DNA of 64,000 nt, taken from the NCBI RefSeq assembly GCF_002420705.1, contig NZ_DIIM01000020.1, forward strand, positions 1 to 64,000, given 5' to 3'. Shown here one piece after another: positions 8,306 to 16,939 of the stretch. The stretch is from Sphingobacterium sp. UBA5670 (GTDB taxonomy: Bacteria; Bacteroidota; Bacteroidia; Sphingobacteriales; Sphingobacteriaceae). The notes beneath the pieces were generated by a model that was not told the origin of the DNA, ran no database searches, and was given only the letters and a program-made list of their open reading frames with translations. The position numbers were made by a program, and so were the translations under genes. Each line of letters opens with the position of its first letter. The stretch's first letter is position 1.

Positions 8306-11227
8306 TTATTTCAATAAAGCATTATACAAAATTTCCACCGGATGATAGGATTTTCTACCCACACCGTCTTTTATCTGATGCCTACAGGAAGTACCCGCTG
8401 CGGCAATCAAGGTATCAGTTTCTGTCTTCCGTATGGTTGGTAACAAGACCAGTTCGGCAACTTTCATTGAAATAGCATAATGTTCAGCCTCGTAGCCAAA
8501 TGAACCAGCCATCCCACAACAACCTGAAGGAATTGTTTCTATACTGTAGTTTGCAGGAAACGATAGGACCTGTTCGGTAACGGATACCAGATGGAAAGCT
8601 TTTTGATAACAATGTCCGTGCAGCTTAATCTTTTTTGTTTCATTTGTAAACTGTTCCGGATGAATACGTCCTGCCTTCATTTCAGCCAACAAAAATTCGT
8701 CGATCATTAGTGCATTTTTAGCAATTTGCTGCGCTTCGGCACGTAAATCATCATCAACTAAGCTTAAATATTCGTCTCTAAATGTAATTATCCCTGATGG
8801 TTCAACACCTAAAAGTGGAGTTTCATCCGTAATTAATCCCTTTAACAAATGAATATTTTGATTCGCAATCTTCTTTGCTTCTTTCACAAAACCCTTGGAA
8901 AGATAAGTCCGTCCACTTTGCACATGTTTTGGAATGACTACTTCATAGCCCAATGCAGTCAACAATTTGTACGCTGTAATACCGATCTCCGCATCATTAT
9001 ATTCCGTAAACTCATCCGAAAAAAGGTAAACCCGACGCTTGGAACCATTTATCGCCGCCTGTTTTTTTACCCATTGCGTTAAGGTTGTTCCATTGACTGT
9101 AGGCAAGGAACGCTTTGGCGCAAATCCTACCGTTTTTTTAACCAATCCTGACAGAAAATCATTTTTTACTACAAAATTATAAAGCGGAGCAACCCAAGAT
9201 CCAAGTTTCTGGGACTGTGTGAAATTTGCAATTAATTTCGTTCGGAAACCGGCCCCATGCTCATCATAATAATGCTGTAAAAATTCAGCTTTCATTTTGG
9301 CTACATCCACACTGGATGGACATTCCGTTTTACAGCCTTTGCAGCTTAAACAAAGATCCATGACCTCCTTAATTTCTTCGTGGTCGAAGCGATTCTTTTT
9401 GGTGGAATTGGTTAAAAACTGGCGCAACATATTTGCCCGTGCCCGCGTAGTATCTTTTTCATCACGCGTAGCCATAAACGAAGGACACATCGTCCCTCCC
9501 GTAATTTCGGTCTTTCGACAATCTCCCGAACCGGAACATTTCTCTGCCAACCGAAGAATAGATTCATCTTTCGAAAAGTCAAAGTAGGTCTTTATTTCTG
9601 TACGATTGCTATCGTTGTCATAACGTAGATGCGAATCCATTGGTGGCGTATTGACAATCTTATTTGCATTAAAAACACCCTCCGGATCGAAGATGGATTT
9701 TACCTCTTCAAGCAATTTGTACACTTTTTCACCAAGCACCTTACCAATAAACTCGCCGCGTAGACGGCCATCCCCATGTTCACCACTCAATGATCCGTTA
9801 TATTTTAATACCAGATCACTTGTTTTTTCGAGGATAGAACGAAAAGTGCGTTTTCCTTCTGCTGTTTTCAAATTAACAAAGGGCTCAATGTGTAGCTCTC
9901 CAGCACCTGCGTGTGCATAATAGGATGCATGTACACCTTCTTCAATCAAAAGCTTCTGAATATCGTTCACATAGGCGGGTAGATCTTCTGGTGATACCGC
10001 ACAATCTTCAATCAGATTAACTGGCTGGCTATCGCCGGGTAGATTGCGAATAAGTCCCAATCCTGCCTTGCGTACATCCCAAACTAAATTTGTCTGTTCA
10101 ATGCCGGTAATATAAGGATAGGCATAACCCAAACCGCGTTCAATAAGATCCTGTTTCAAGGCCATAGCTTTCGCTTCAGTTTCAGCAGCTGTGTGCCCCC
10201 TAAATTCAACAATCAATAAAGCCTGAGGATCCCCCTCAATAAAAAAACGGTTATACTTGTAGGTTGGATGCCCAACAGTAAAATCCATGATGTACTTATC
10301 GACCAATTCGGATGCTTCTGGTTGATGATCTAAGGCAACCACATTCCCATGCATACACTCGACCATATCGGCAAAATGAACGCAGAGCAAACCGAGTTCT
10401 TTTGGTGGTAGGGGCATGAGGTTGAGTTTTGCTTCCGTGACAATCGCCAACGTTCCCTCCGATCCAGCCAACAGGTTACACATATTGAAAGGTGCTGACC
10501 GATCACTTAAAATATCAAGTGCATACCCTGTATTTCTCCGGGTAATCGATCGTTTTGGATAACCCGCTTCAATAGCACTTAAATGCTGAGGATTGGATAA
10601 CAGTTCGTTCATTTGACGATAGATATCTCCTTCACGATTAGGTAGTAATAATTTTTTGAAATAAGTTGCCTCATCAATAGCCTCAAATGTCACTTCCGAG
10701 CGATCGTCCAAAAGTACATCGGCAGAAATTAAGTTGTGCCGGGTATCACCCCAAACGATAGAATGAAGACCAGAGGAGTTATTTCCGATCATGCCACCTA
10801 TCATGGCGCGACTTGCCGTCGAAGTTTCGGGACCAAACATAAGACCGAATGGCTTAAGATAACTGTTCAAGTCATCACGGATCACCCCAGGTTGCACCCG
10901 TACCCATTGCTCTTCTACATTAAGTTCGATAATAGCATTAAAATGACGGGAAACATCCATAATAATACCATGACCAACAACCTGTCCCGCGAGAGAAGTA
11001 CCCGCGGTACGTGGTATTAACGTAACCTTGTTGTTGTGCGCAAAATCAATTAATTTTTTGATATCATCAATATCGGCAGGTATTGCCACAGCCAACGGCT
11101 TTTCCTGATAAACAGAAGCATCTGTTGAATAGGCAAGCAACATCGTTTGATCCTTGGTTTCACTGGTATAATAAAGCTCTCCTTTGAGTAGAGACGCTAA
11201 TAAGGCTAATTGATTTTGATCTTTCAC
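8306..11227 (-). CDS. FAD-linked oxidase with Fe-S and CCG domains (YdiJ-like D-2-hydroxyacid dehydrogenase)
   Basis: A 973-aa fusion. Residues about 1-270 form a PCMH-type FAD-binding domain (PRTAGTSLAGQ), about 280-520 the FAD-oxidase C-terminal domain (SGEHGDG, HAGAGELHIEP), about 560-690 an Fe-S segment with two cysteine clusters (CSGSGDC and CLSCKGCKTEC), and the C-terminus a CCG domain (GHCYQKAF, SGCCGMAGSFG). The layout matches E. coli YdiJ, a D-2-hydroxyglutarate dehydrogenase, and also D-lactate dehydrogenases. The electron acceptor is probably the quinone pool. A TAGATTTG box lies at 11252-11259. The exact 2-hydroxyacid used is unresolved. Confidence 0.9.
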   Translation of the reverse strand: MKDQNQLALLASLLKGELYYTSETKDQTMLLAYSTDASVYQEKPLAVAIPADIDDIKKLIDFAHNNKVTLIPRTAGTSLAGQVVGHGIIMDVSRHFNAIIELNVEEQWVRVQPGVIRDDLNSYLKPFGLMFGPETSTASRAMIGGMIGNNSSGLHSIVWGDTRHNLISADVLLDDRSEVTFEAIDEATYFKKLLLPNREGDIYRQMNELLSNPQHLSAIEAGYPKRSITRRNTGYALDILSDRSAPFNMCNLLAGSEGTLAIVTEAKLNLMPLPPKELGLLCVHFADMVECMHGNVVALDHQPEASELVDKYIMDFTVGHPTYKYNRFFIEGDPQALLIVEFRGHTAAETEAKAMALKQDLIERGLGYAYPYITGIEQTNLVWDVRKAGLGLIRNLPGDSQPVNLIEDCAVSPEDLPAYVNDIQKLLIEEGVHASYYAHAGAGELHIEPFVNLKTAEGKRTFRSILEKTSDLVLKYNGSLSGEHGDGRLRGEFIGKVLGEKVYKLLEEVKSIFDPEGVFNANKIVNTPPMDSHLRYDNDSNRTEIKTYFDFSKDESILRLAEKCSGSGDCRKTEITGGTMCPSFMATRDEKDTTRARANMLRQFLTNSTKKNRFDHEEIKEVMDLCLSCKGCKTECPSSVDVAKMKAEFLQHYYDEHGAGFRTKLIANFTQSQKLGSWVAPLYNFVVKNDFLSGLVKKTVGFAPKRSLPTVNGTTLTQWVKKQAAINGSKRRVYLFSDEFTEYNDAEIGITAYKLLTALGYEVVIPKHVQSGRTYLSKGFVKEAKKIANQNIHLLKGLITDETPLLGVEPSGIITFRDEYLSLVDDDLRAEAQQIAKNALMIDEFLLAEMKAGRIHPEQFTNETKKIKLHGHCYQKAFHLVSVTEQVLSFPANYSIETIPSGCCGMAGSFGYEAEHYAISMKVAELVLLPTIRKTETDTLIAAAGTSCRHQIKDGVGRKSYHPVEILYNALLK

Positions 11228-11251
11228 TTAATCTGCATTTAATGTATGAAA

Positions 11252-11259
11252 CAAATCTA
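11252..11259 (-). promoter_or_regulatory. -7 box (TAGATTTG) of the FAD/Fe-S dehydrogenase gene
   Basis: TAnnTTTG match 24 bases upstream of the ATG at 11227. Confidence 0.5.
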
Positions 11260-11440
11260 GTTAAATTTATGCTTTGGAAAAAGAGAAGAATGCAAGAAAT
11301 ATGCAAATCAAAAATGAAAAACGCATAAAAACGCAAATCGCACAATTTACAATAAAAGTCAATTTAATTTCGTCTCTTCAATCAATGCACGTATTTTTGT
11401 TGCACTACATTATTTAGTTAACGATTGATATCTTCCTTAT

Positions 11441-11944
11441 ATGCGTAACCTACTCCTTCGCTATACGCTTCATTCCGACTTTATTATATACACCATACGG
11501 GTGTTGATAGGTTTCCTTATAGGCTATCCCCTTTTTATATCCTTTCCACAATACTCCGTTTCGTGGACCCTCATTTCGATTATTCTGGTTATTTCCCCAC
11601 AAGAAAACGAGTCCAAGAAAATAGCTATCGACCGTGCGAAATCTAATTTCATTGGATCGGCTATTGGTCTCAGTCTATATTTCGTCCCTATTTCGCAACT
11701 CTATGCAATGATAATCGGCATTGTGGCATCATTGATTATATGTAAAGTGCTCAATATTATGGCCGTGGCCAGGACCTCAATGGTCGCGTTAATTATCGTC
11801 TATCTTCATGAACAAGAAAGCCGCTCCTACTTTGCTGCATTGGATCGTTTTGGCTGCGTCTGCTTAGGTTGTCTTATCGGTTTGAGTGTAATTCTATCGA
11901 CTAGAAATATGATTATGAAACTTAGAGAAAGGTACAATTGTTGA
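11441..11944 (+). CDS. FUSC/aromatic-acid-exporter-like membrane protein
   Basis: A 167-aa protein with four predicted membrane helices (from about residue 20: VLIGFLIGYPLF, WTLISIILVIS, FIGSAIGLSLYFVPI, LGCLIGLSVIL) and the QENESKKIAIDRAKSNFIGSAIG stretch typical of the FUSC-like half domain. These proteins are integral inner-membrane components related to the membrane half of AaeB and YccS. It is half the size of full exporters and stands alone. Function is inferred from family only. Confidence 0.7.
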   Translation: MRNLLLRYTLHSDFIIYTIRVLIGFLIGYPLFISFPQYSVSWTLISIILVISPQENESKKIAIDRAKSNFIGSAIGLSLYFVPISQLYAMIIGIVASLIICKVLNIMAVARTSMVALIIVYLHEQESRSYFAALDRFGCVCLGCLIGLSVILSTRNMIMKLRERYNC

Positions 11945-12110
11945 GGTAAGTATCTGGCTTTTATAAGGTAACACTTTTCATTTCAAGTCCATGTGATAAA
12001 TAGTTATGGTTTCTTTACAATAAATTCGAATAAAATTCACATCATATTCTAGTTGTTCAGAATTTAATTCAGAATTGTGTAAAGTATTTTGAATTTTATA
12101 CTTTTTTACT

Positions 12111-12118
12111 TACCTTTG
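12111..12118 (+). promoter_or_regulatory. Promoter (TTG at 12089-12091, TACCTTTG -7 box) of the Lrp gene
   Basis: A -33 TTG and a perfect TAnnTTTG box are separated by 19 bp, the best complete promoter in the window. The ATG at 12127 is eight bases past the box, so the mRNA would be nearly leaderless. Confidence 0.7.
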
Positions 12119-12126
12119 CAGTCGAA

Positions 12127-12600
12127 ATGACAAAAGTAGAATATAATTTAGACCAGGTCGATTATAAAATCTTGCGTTTGATGCAGGATAATGGCCGTAT
12201 CAACAATGCTGATATCGCGCGGGAATTAGGTATGGCGCCATCTGCAATTCTTGAGCGTGTAAAGAAGCTTGAGCAGAAAGATGTAATTTTAAAGTATAGT
12301 GCCAAGATCAATCCTGCTGCTGTGGATCAAAAACTTTTATCGTTTATTTTCATAAAAGCCAATGATATAATTGGCGAACAAGGTGTAGGGTTAGCACTTG
12401 CCGAAATCCCAGAGGTACAGGAAGTACATGATATTGCGGGTGACGATGGTTATCTTATTAAAGTAAGAACAGCGGATTCAACCGGATTGGTGGATCTGAT
12501 GCGCAATACATTAAGTAAGGTCGAAGGCATTATTTCGACGCGAACAACAATTGTACTTCAAACGGTAAAGGAAGATCAGCAAGTTGTCATACCTGAATAA
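12127..12600 (+). CDS. Lrp/AsnC family transcriptional regulator
   Basis: A 157-aa regulator with an N-terminal winged helix-turn-helix (about residues 8-65, LDQVDYKILRLMQDNGRINNADIARELG) and a C-terminal RAM/AsnC ligand-binding domain (about 70-150, containing VQEVHDIAGDDGYLIKVR). Family members respond to amino acids and form octamers. The next gene starts 18 bp later and encodes an EamA-type exporter, so this regulator probably controls amino-acid export or metabolism. The start is supported by the promoter box at 12111-12118. Confidence 0.95.
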   Translation: MTKVEYNLDQVDYKILRLMQDNGRINNADIARELGMAPSAILERVKKLEQKDVILKYSAKINPAAVDQKLLSFIFIKANDIIGEQGVGLALAEIPEVQEVHDIAGDDGYLIKVRTADSTGLVDLMRNTLSKVEGIISTRTTIVLQTVKEDQQVVIPE

Positions 12601-12603
12601 TAG

Positions 12604-12611
12604 AAAGGAGG
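12604..12611 (+). promoter_or_regulatory. Strong Shine-Dalgarno (AAAGGAGG) before the EamA gene
   Basis: A complete anti-SD match seven bases upstream of the ATG at 12619. Unusual in this window, where most genes lack one; it fixes the start and suggests strong translation of the second cistron. Confidence 0.85.
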
Positions 12612-12618
12612 TTTAATC

Positions 12619-13686
12619 ATGTTGCAAGAACAAAAAAAGGTAGCAAACCCATTAATGGTTGTTGTAGCCTATTTCATTATTTATGTGGTGTGGGGTTCCA
12701 CCTTTTTCTTTATAGAAAAAGCATTACATAGTTTTCCCCCATTTATTTTGGGTTCGTTTAGATTTGTGGCAGCCAGTGCAATCTTAATGACGTACTGCGC
12801 TATAAAAGGTTATAAATTATTTAACAAGCGTTCCATTCAGGAAGCAGCAATCGTTGGGTTTTTATTGCTCTTCGTTGATATGGCTGGCGTGATCTGGGCC
12901 GAACAATATGTATCCGGTGGTGTGGCCGCTATCATTGCCGCAGCTGCAGCAATCTGGTTTATTCTACTGGACAAACCCAAATGGAAAGAAAACTTTAGTA
13001 GCATTAGTACGGTCGCTGGTGTAGCACTGGGTTTCTTGGGTGTCGTGATGTTATTCGCTGAACAGATTATGGCTACTAATGACAAGACAGATGGTACTCT
13101 TAAAGTTATTGCGCTATCTATTTTAGTGTTAGGTTCTATCGCTTGGACTGTAGGGTCGTTAATTTCTAAATATTTCAAAAAATCTGAAAAAGAAGAAAAA
13201 GAGGATTTGCATGTCATGGTCAAGACTGCTTGGCAAATGGTGACAGCAGGCATACTTTTCAATATCACAGCCGTTTTCACTGGTGAATATGCGTCATTTA
13301 CACTAAGCAGTGTCGCCCCTGTTGATTGGTTCAACCTGGGATATCTAATCACATTTGGTTCAATTCTTGCCTTCAGTTCTTATATTTGGTTATTGCAAGT
13401 TCGTCCGGCAATGGAAGTAAGTACGTATGCGTATGTGAATCCAATTATTGCACTTATTTTAAGTCATTTCTTCACTTCGCATGCTGTAACCTCCTTGCAG
13501 ATTGTTGGCTTAGCTGTTATTCTATTTTCGGTATTATTAATGAACTGGAAAGCCTATCGCACAAAGTTGTCGTCGCGTGGAAAGAGTAAAAAAATCCTCC
13601 AACAGGAGAATATCGCTGATGATTTGAGGAAATCGAATAGCCAAATGGAAATAAATGATATTCCCGAGACGGAATTCGTTCACTAG
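12619..13686 (+). CDS. EamA/DMT family transporter
   Basis: A 355-aa inner-membrane protein with ten predicted helices in two EamA repeats (about residues 12-150 and 165-310; YVVWGSTFFFIEKAL at the first, VNPIIALILSHF near the end). It has a longer than usual hydrophilic C-terminal tail of about 45 residues. Family members export amino acids and metabolites. It is co-transcribed with the Lrp regulator and preceded by a perfect Shine-Dalgarno. A terminator follows at 13713-13743. Confidence 0.93.
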   Translation: MLQEQKKVANPLMVVVAYFIIYVVWGSTFFFIEKALHSFPPFILGSFRFVAASAILMTYCAIKGYKLFNKRSIQEAAIVGFLLLFVDMAGVIWAEQYVSGGVAAIIAAAAAIWFILLDKPKWKENFSSISTVAGVALGFLGVVMLFAEQIMATNDKTDGTLKVIALSILVLGSIAWTVGSLISKYFKKSEKEEKEDLHVMVKTAWQMVTAGILFNITAVFTGEYASFTLSSVAPVDWFNLGYLITFGSILAFSSYIWLLQVRPAMEVSTYAYVNPIIALILSHFFTSHAVTSLQIVGLAVILFSVLLMNWKAYRTKLSSRGKSKKILQQENIADDLRKSNSQMEINDIPETEFVH

Positions 13687-13712
13687 GTTGTTATTTTTCT
13701 AATTATATGGAC

Positions 13713-13743
13713 AAAGCTTAACGTGCAATTGATGTTAAGCTTT
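13713..13743 (+). terminator. Terminator of the Lrp-EamA operon
   Basis: Ten-base-pair stem (AAAGCTTAAC with complement), 11-base loop and a T-rich tail. Confidence 0.75.
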
Positions 13744-13798
13744 TGTTGTTTTTAAAAATTAGCTATCATTGGATAAGATTTGTTCATATATAATTGGC

Positions 13799-13806
13799 TA
13801 ACTTTG
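13799..13806 (+). promoter_or_regulatory. -7 box (TAACTTTG) of the 5'-nucleotidase operon
   Basis: TAnnTTTG match 26 bases before the ATG at 13833, with a TTG 16 bases upstream. It also argues against the TTG at 13815 as the start codon. Confidence 0.6.
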
Positions 13807-13832
13807 CGTAGTATTTGGTTAAATTAAAAAGA

Positions 13833-14594
13833 ATGAATATATCGAAGCAAATTGCCTTTATTGGTACGCTTGGAGTCGCTTCGCTTTTGATGGTCACAGG
13901 TTGTACGAAACAACTTCATCCAACGCAGAAAGATTTCCAGCAATATCATATCAATAGCGATATGCAAGCTGATCCTGCTGTCGTATCAATCTACGAACCC
14001 TTTAAACACAAAATGGAAGCGGAAATGAATCGTGTGATTGGCCATGCGGACAAAGCGTTGACGAAAGAGAAAACAGCAGAGACACTAATGGGCAACTTTT
14101 TTTGTGAAGCTTTGTTGTGGATGAGCGAACATCATGCGCATAACCCCGCAGATCTAGCATTTGCAACAAAAGGTGGAATTCGCAATGATCTTAAAGCAGG
14201 TGATATTACTGTGGGACACATCTTCGAGGTGATGCCCTTCGAAAATACATTGACCATCCTTGAACTTAAAGGTAGTCAAATCCGCCAGCTCGCCGACTAT
14301 ATCGCAACCACACATGGTCAGCCTATTGCTGGAATGAAATTGAAGATTACAGGCAACAAGGTACAGGATATTAAAATTAAAGATCAACCTGTTGATGACA
14401 ATAAATTGTATAAACTCGTGACCTACGATTACCTTGCCAATGGAGGAGATAACCTCACCTTATTGACACAACCAGTATCTCGAGCCAATTATCCGCAACG
14501 CATGCGCGAAGGATTAATTGAATATGTAAGCGAATTAACGAAGGAAGGTAAAAAAGTAAATGCAGAACTAGATGGAAGAATTAAAATCAATTAA
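13833..14594 (+). CDS. Lipoprotein with 5'-nucleotidase C-terminal domain
   Basis: A 253-aa lipoprotein (signal peptide with VTGC, Cys24). Residues about 75-240 match the substrate-binding C-terminal domain of UshA-type 5'-nucleotidases, including the ATKGGIRNDLKAGDIT segment, the VMPFENTL motif and the NGGDNLTLL loop that cradles the nucleobase. It contains no metallophosphatase residues. The catalytic half is encoded by the next gene, which overlaps it by 23 bp. Both probably act in the periplasm or at the outer membrane on nucleotides. Confidence 0.88.
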   Translation: MNISKQIAFIGTLGVASLLMVTGCTKQLHPTQKDFQQYHINSDMQADPAVVSIYEPFKHKMEAEMNRVIGHADKALTKEKTAETLMGNFFCEALLWMSEHHAHNPADLAFATKGGIRNDLKAGDITVGHIFEVMPFENTLTILELKGSQIRQLADYIATTHGQPIAGMKLKITGNKVQDIKIKDQPVDDNKLYKLVTYDYLANGGDNLTLLTQPVSRANYPQRMREGLIEYVSELTKEGKKVNAELDGRIKIN

Positions 14595-15531
14595 TCGAAG
14601 ATCATTTATCAAGCAAGTTGGTGGATTTTCCGCTGCAGTTGCTTTAGGCTCCCTACCTTTTCAAGTTGATGCTAAAAGCAAAAAGATAAAACTAACAATT
14701 TTGCACACCAACGACGTCCATAGCCGTATTGAGCCGTTTCCAATGGATGGCGGTAAATACCAGGGATTAGGTGGTGTTGCCCGTCGAAGCACACTGATCA
14801 ATAAGATTCGCCAAGAGGAAGAACATCTCCTGTTATTAGATGCAGGCGATATGTTTCAAGGCACCCCCTACTTTAATCTATTTGGTGGAAAGCTTGAACT
14901 CGACCTCATGACAAAATTAGGTTATGATGCGGGAACCTTTGGGAACCATGAATTTGATAACGGTCTAGCAGGTCTTGTAAAATATCTCGATCATGCCAAA
15001 TTTCCATTTTTAACAGCCAATTACGACTTTAAAGGAACCGTATTGGAAGGAAAGACACAAGACTATACCCTATTCAATAAAGGCGGAATTAAAATTGGCG
15101 TATTTGGATTGGGAGTAGATATTGAAGGATTGGTGGATCCAAATAATTTTAAGGGAATGAAATATTTGGATCCTATTGAAGTGTCCAACAAAGTGGTGCG
15201 GATATTGAAGGAAAAGCACAAATGTGATCTGGTCATCTGTCTATCGCATTTAGGCTATCAATACGAAAACGACAAAGTCTCCGATCTTATTCTAGCGGCG
15301 AAAACCTCTGACATTGATCTGATTATTGGTGGGCATACCCACACCTTCTTAAATGAACCAACATTGGTTACAAATTTAAAAGGGACAAAAACTGTTGTGA
15401 ACCAAGTCGGTTTTGCGGGGATTAATCTCGGACGGATTGACTTCATTATGGAGCCTGGATCCGCAAAGAAACAAATGGTAGCGAGTACGTATCAGGTCAA
15501 CCCCGCAATTGCAGAAACTCAGTTGGCATAA
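14572..15531 (+). CDS. 5'-nucleotidase catalytic domain, Tat-exported metallophosphatase
   Basis: A 319-aa metallophosphatase carrying the catalytic half of UshA-type enzymes: LTILHTNDVHSRIEP (about 41-55), LLLLDAGDMFQGTPYFN, GNHEFDNG, LSHLG and GGHTHTF, which supply the dinuclear metal ligands. The N-terminus has a twin-arginine signal (INRRSFIKQVGGFSAA), so folding with metals before export is expected. It overlaps the C-domain gene by 23 bp, so the two halves are made together although separate and in reversed order compared with UshA. Confidence 0.92.
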   Translation: MEELKSINRRSFIKQVGGFSAAVALGSLPFQVDAKSKKIKLTILHTNDVHSRIEPFPMDGGKYQGLGGVARRSTLINKIRQEEEHLLLLDAGDMFQGTPYFNLFGGKLELDLMTKLGYDAGTFGNHEFDNGLAGLVKYLDHAKFPFLTANYDFKGTVLEGKTQDYTLFNKGGIKIGVFGLGVDIEGLVDPNNFKGMKYLDPIEVSNKVVRILKEKHKCDLVICLSHLGYQYENDKVSDLILAAKTSDIDLIIGGHTHTFLNEPTLVTNLKGTKTVVNQVGFAGINLGRIDFIMEPGSAKKQMVASTYQVNPAIAETQLA

Positions 15532-15548
15532 TATTATACACTATTAAT

Positions 15549-15585
15549 AAATGCCAAATTGATCGATCAATTTGGCATTTTTTTT
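15549..15585 (+). terminator. Terminator of the 5'-nucleotidase operon
   Basis: A perfect 32-bp palindrome (15549-15580, centre GATCGATC) followed by a run of T. Confidence 0.85.
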
Positions 15586-15651
15586 ACTAAAACTAGAGAA
15601 AAGATATGATCTAGACGGATCATACAACCGATATAAGCTGATAACGATTAA

Positions 15652-16866
15652 ATGAAAAGAATTGTATCTATATACCTAGACTCCTTTAAAGGGCTCTCAC
15701 AAGCTGCTTGGCTACTAGCCGTTGTCATGCTGATCAATAGAATGGGAAGTATGGTCATCCCCTTTCTTGGACTCTATATGACCCAAGTTCTCCATTTTGA
15801 CATCAAACAGATCGGAGTTGTTTTGATGAGTTATGGATTTGGATCGGTCTGTGGCTCCTATATTGGTGGCTGGCTAACTGACAAAATTGGTAGCTTCAAG
15901 GTTCAGTTTGGAAGCCTTATTCTGGCAGCCCCATTGTTTCTATTGATCCCTCATTTTAAAGAAGTGCAGTCTTTGTCTATCATGATTTTCACATTGAGCT
16001 TGATTTTTGATGCCTTTAGACCTGCAAACTCGGTATCCGTGGCGAGTTATGCAAAACCCGAAAATATTACCCGAGCTTTTTCTTTGAATCGTTTAGCCAT
16101 CAATCTTGGGTTTTCAATTGGTCCGGCAGCAGCGGGATTTTTAGCGACTATTTCATTTAATTGGATATTTTACGGGAATTCATTTGCCGTTCTTTGTGCT
16201 GCAATAATTTTCTTTGTCTTTTTCCATAAGCGACAAAAAAGAAGCGACATTAAATCAAAGAAAGAAATTAATATTCATGAAGATTTAGCACAAAAAGCAC
16301 GCAATCCCTATACCGATATTCCATTTGTATTATTCAATATCTTTTGTTGTATCTTCTCATTTTGTTTCTTTCAACTCATCACAACCTTGCCGCTATTTTA
16401 CCGTGAAGTACATCACTTGGACGATCATCAGATTGGATTTCTCCTTGGCTGGAGTGGCTTCGTTATTGTTCTGTTGGAGATGTTTGTCGTACATATCGCC
16501 GAAAAGAGATTTTCCCTCATCAGTACACTTGTCTTCGGTACGTTTTTATGCGCTGCCTCTTATGCCATGTTGAATTTTAATGGCGGACTCAGTTGGCTCT
16601 ATTTTACATTTTTTATTTTTGGCCTCGGCGAGATGTTGACCCTACCATTTATGGCAACTGTTTCTGTCAACCGCTCAACTCCCAAAACACAGGGTGCATA
16701 CATGGGATTTAACTCACTGGCTTTTTCAGCGGCCAATATTTTCTCGCCGCTTTTGGGTACCAGTATTGTTGACTCTTTTGGTTTTACAACATTATGGTGG
16801 GCGACAGCCTTAACCCTATCCGCTACTGCTGTTGGCTTTTACCTGGTCTTAAAATGGATGAAATAG
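15652..16866 (+). CDS. MFS transporter
   Basis: A 404-aa major facilitator protein with about 12 helices. The GGWLTDKIGSFKVQFGS stretch after helix 2 is the MFS loop 2-3 signature (GxxxDxxGxxx), and LNRLAINLGFSIGPAAAG is the antiporter-type motif C in helix 5. It resembles small-drug or sugar efflux members such as MdtH. Its substrate is unknown. It has its own transcript between two terminators. Confidence 0.9.
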   Translation: MKRIVSIYLDSFKGLSQAAWLLAVVMLINRMGSMVIPFLGLYMTQVLHFDIKQIGVVLMSYGFGSVCGSYIGGWLTDKIGSFKVQFGSLILAAPLFLLIPHFKEVQSLSIMIFTLSLIFDAFRPANSVSVASYAKPENITRAFSLNRLAINLGFSIGPAAAGFLATISFNWIFYGNSFAVLCAAIIFFVFFHKRQKRSDIKSKKEINIHEDLAQKARNPYTDIPFVLFNIFCCIFSFCFFQLITTLPLFYREVHHLDDHQIGFLLGWSGFVIVLLEMFVVHIAEKRFSLISTLVFGTFLCAASYAMLNFNGGLSWLYFTFFIFGLGEMLTLPFMATVSVNRSTPKTQGAYMGFNSLAFSAANIFSPLLGTSIVDSFGFTTLWWATALTLSATAVGFYLVLKWMK

Positions 16867-16883
16867 CTTAAAATTAATCAATG

Positions 16884-16919
16884 AAAAGGGCGTATCTCAA
16901 GATGGGATACGCCCTTTTT
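16884..16919. terminator. Bidirectional terminator between the MFS and M13 genes
   Basis: A 13-bp stem (GGGCGTATC with complement), flanked by A-run and T-run, works for the MFS gene (+) and the M13 gene (-). Confidence 0.85.
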
Positions 16920-16939
16920 GATTTAATTTAACTTACAAA

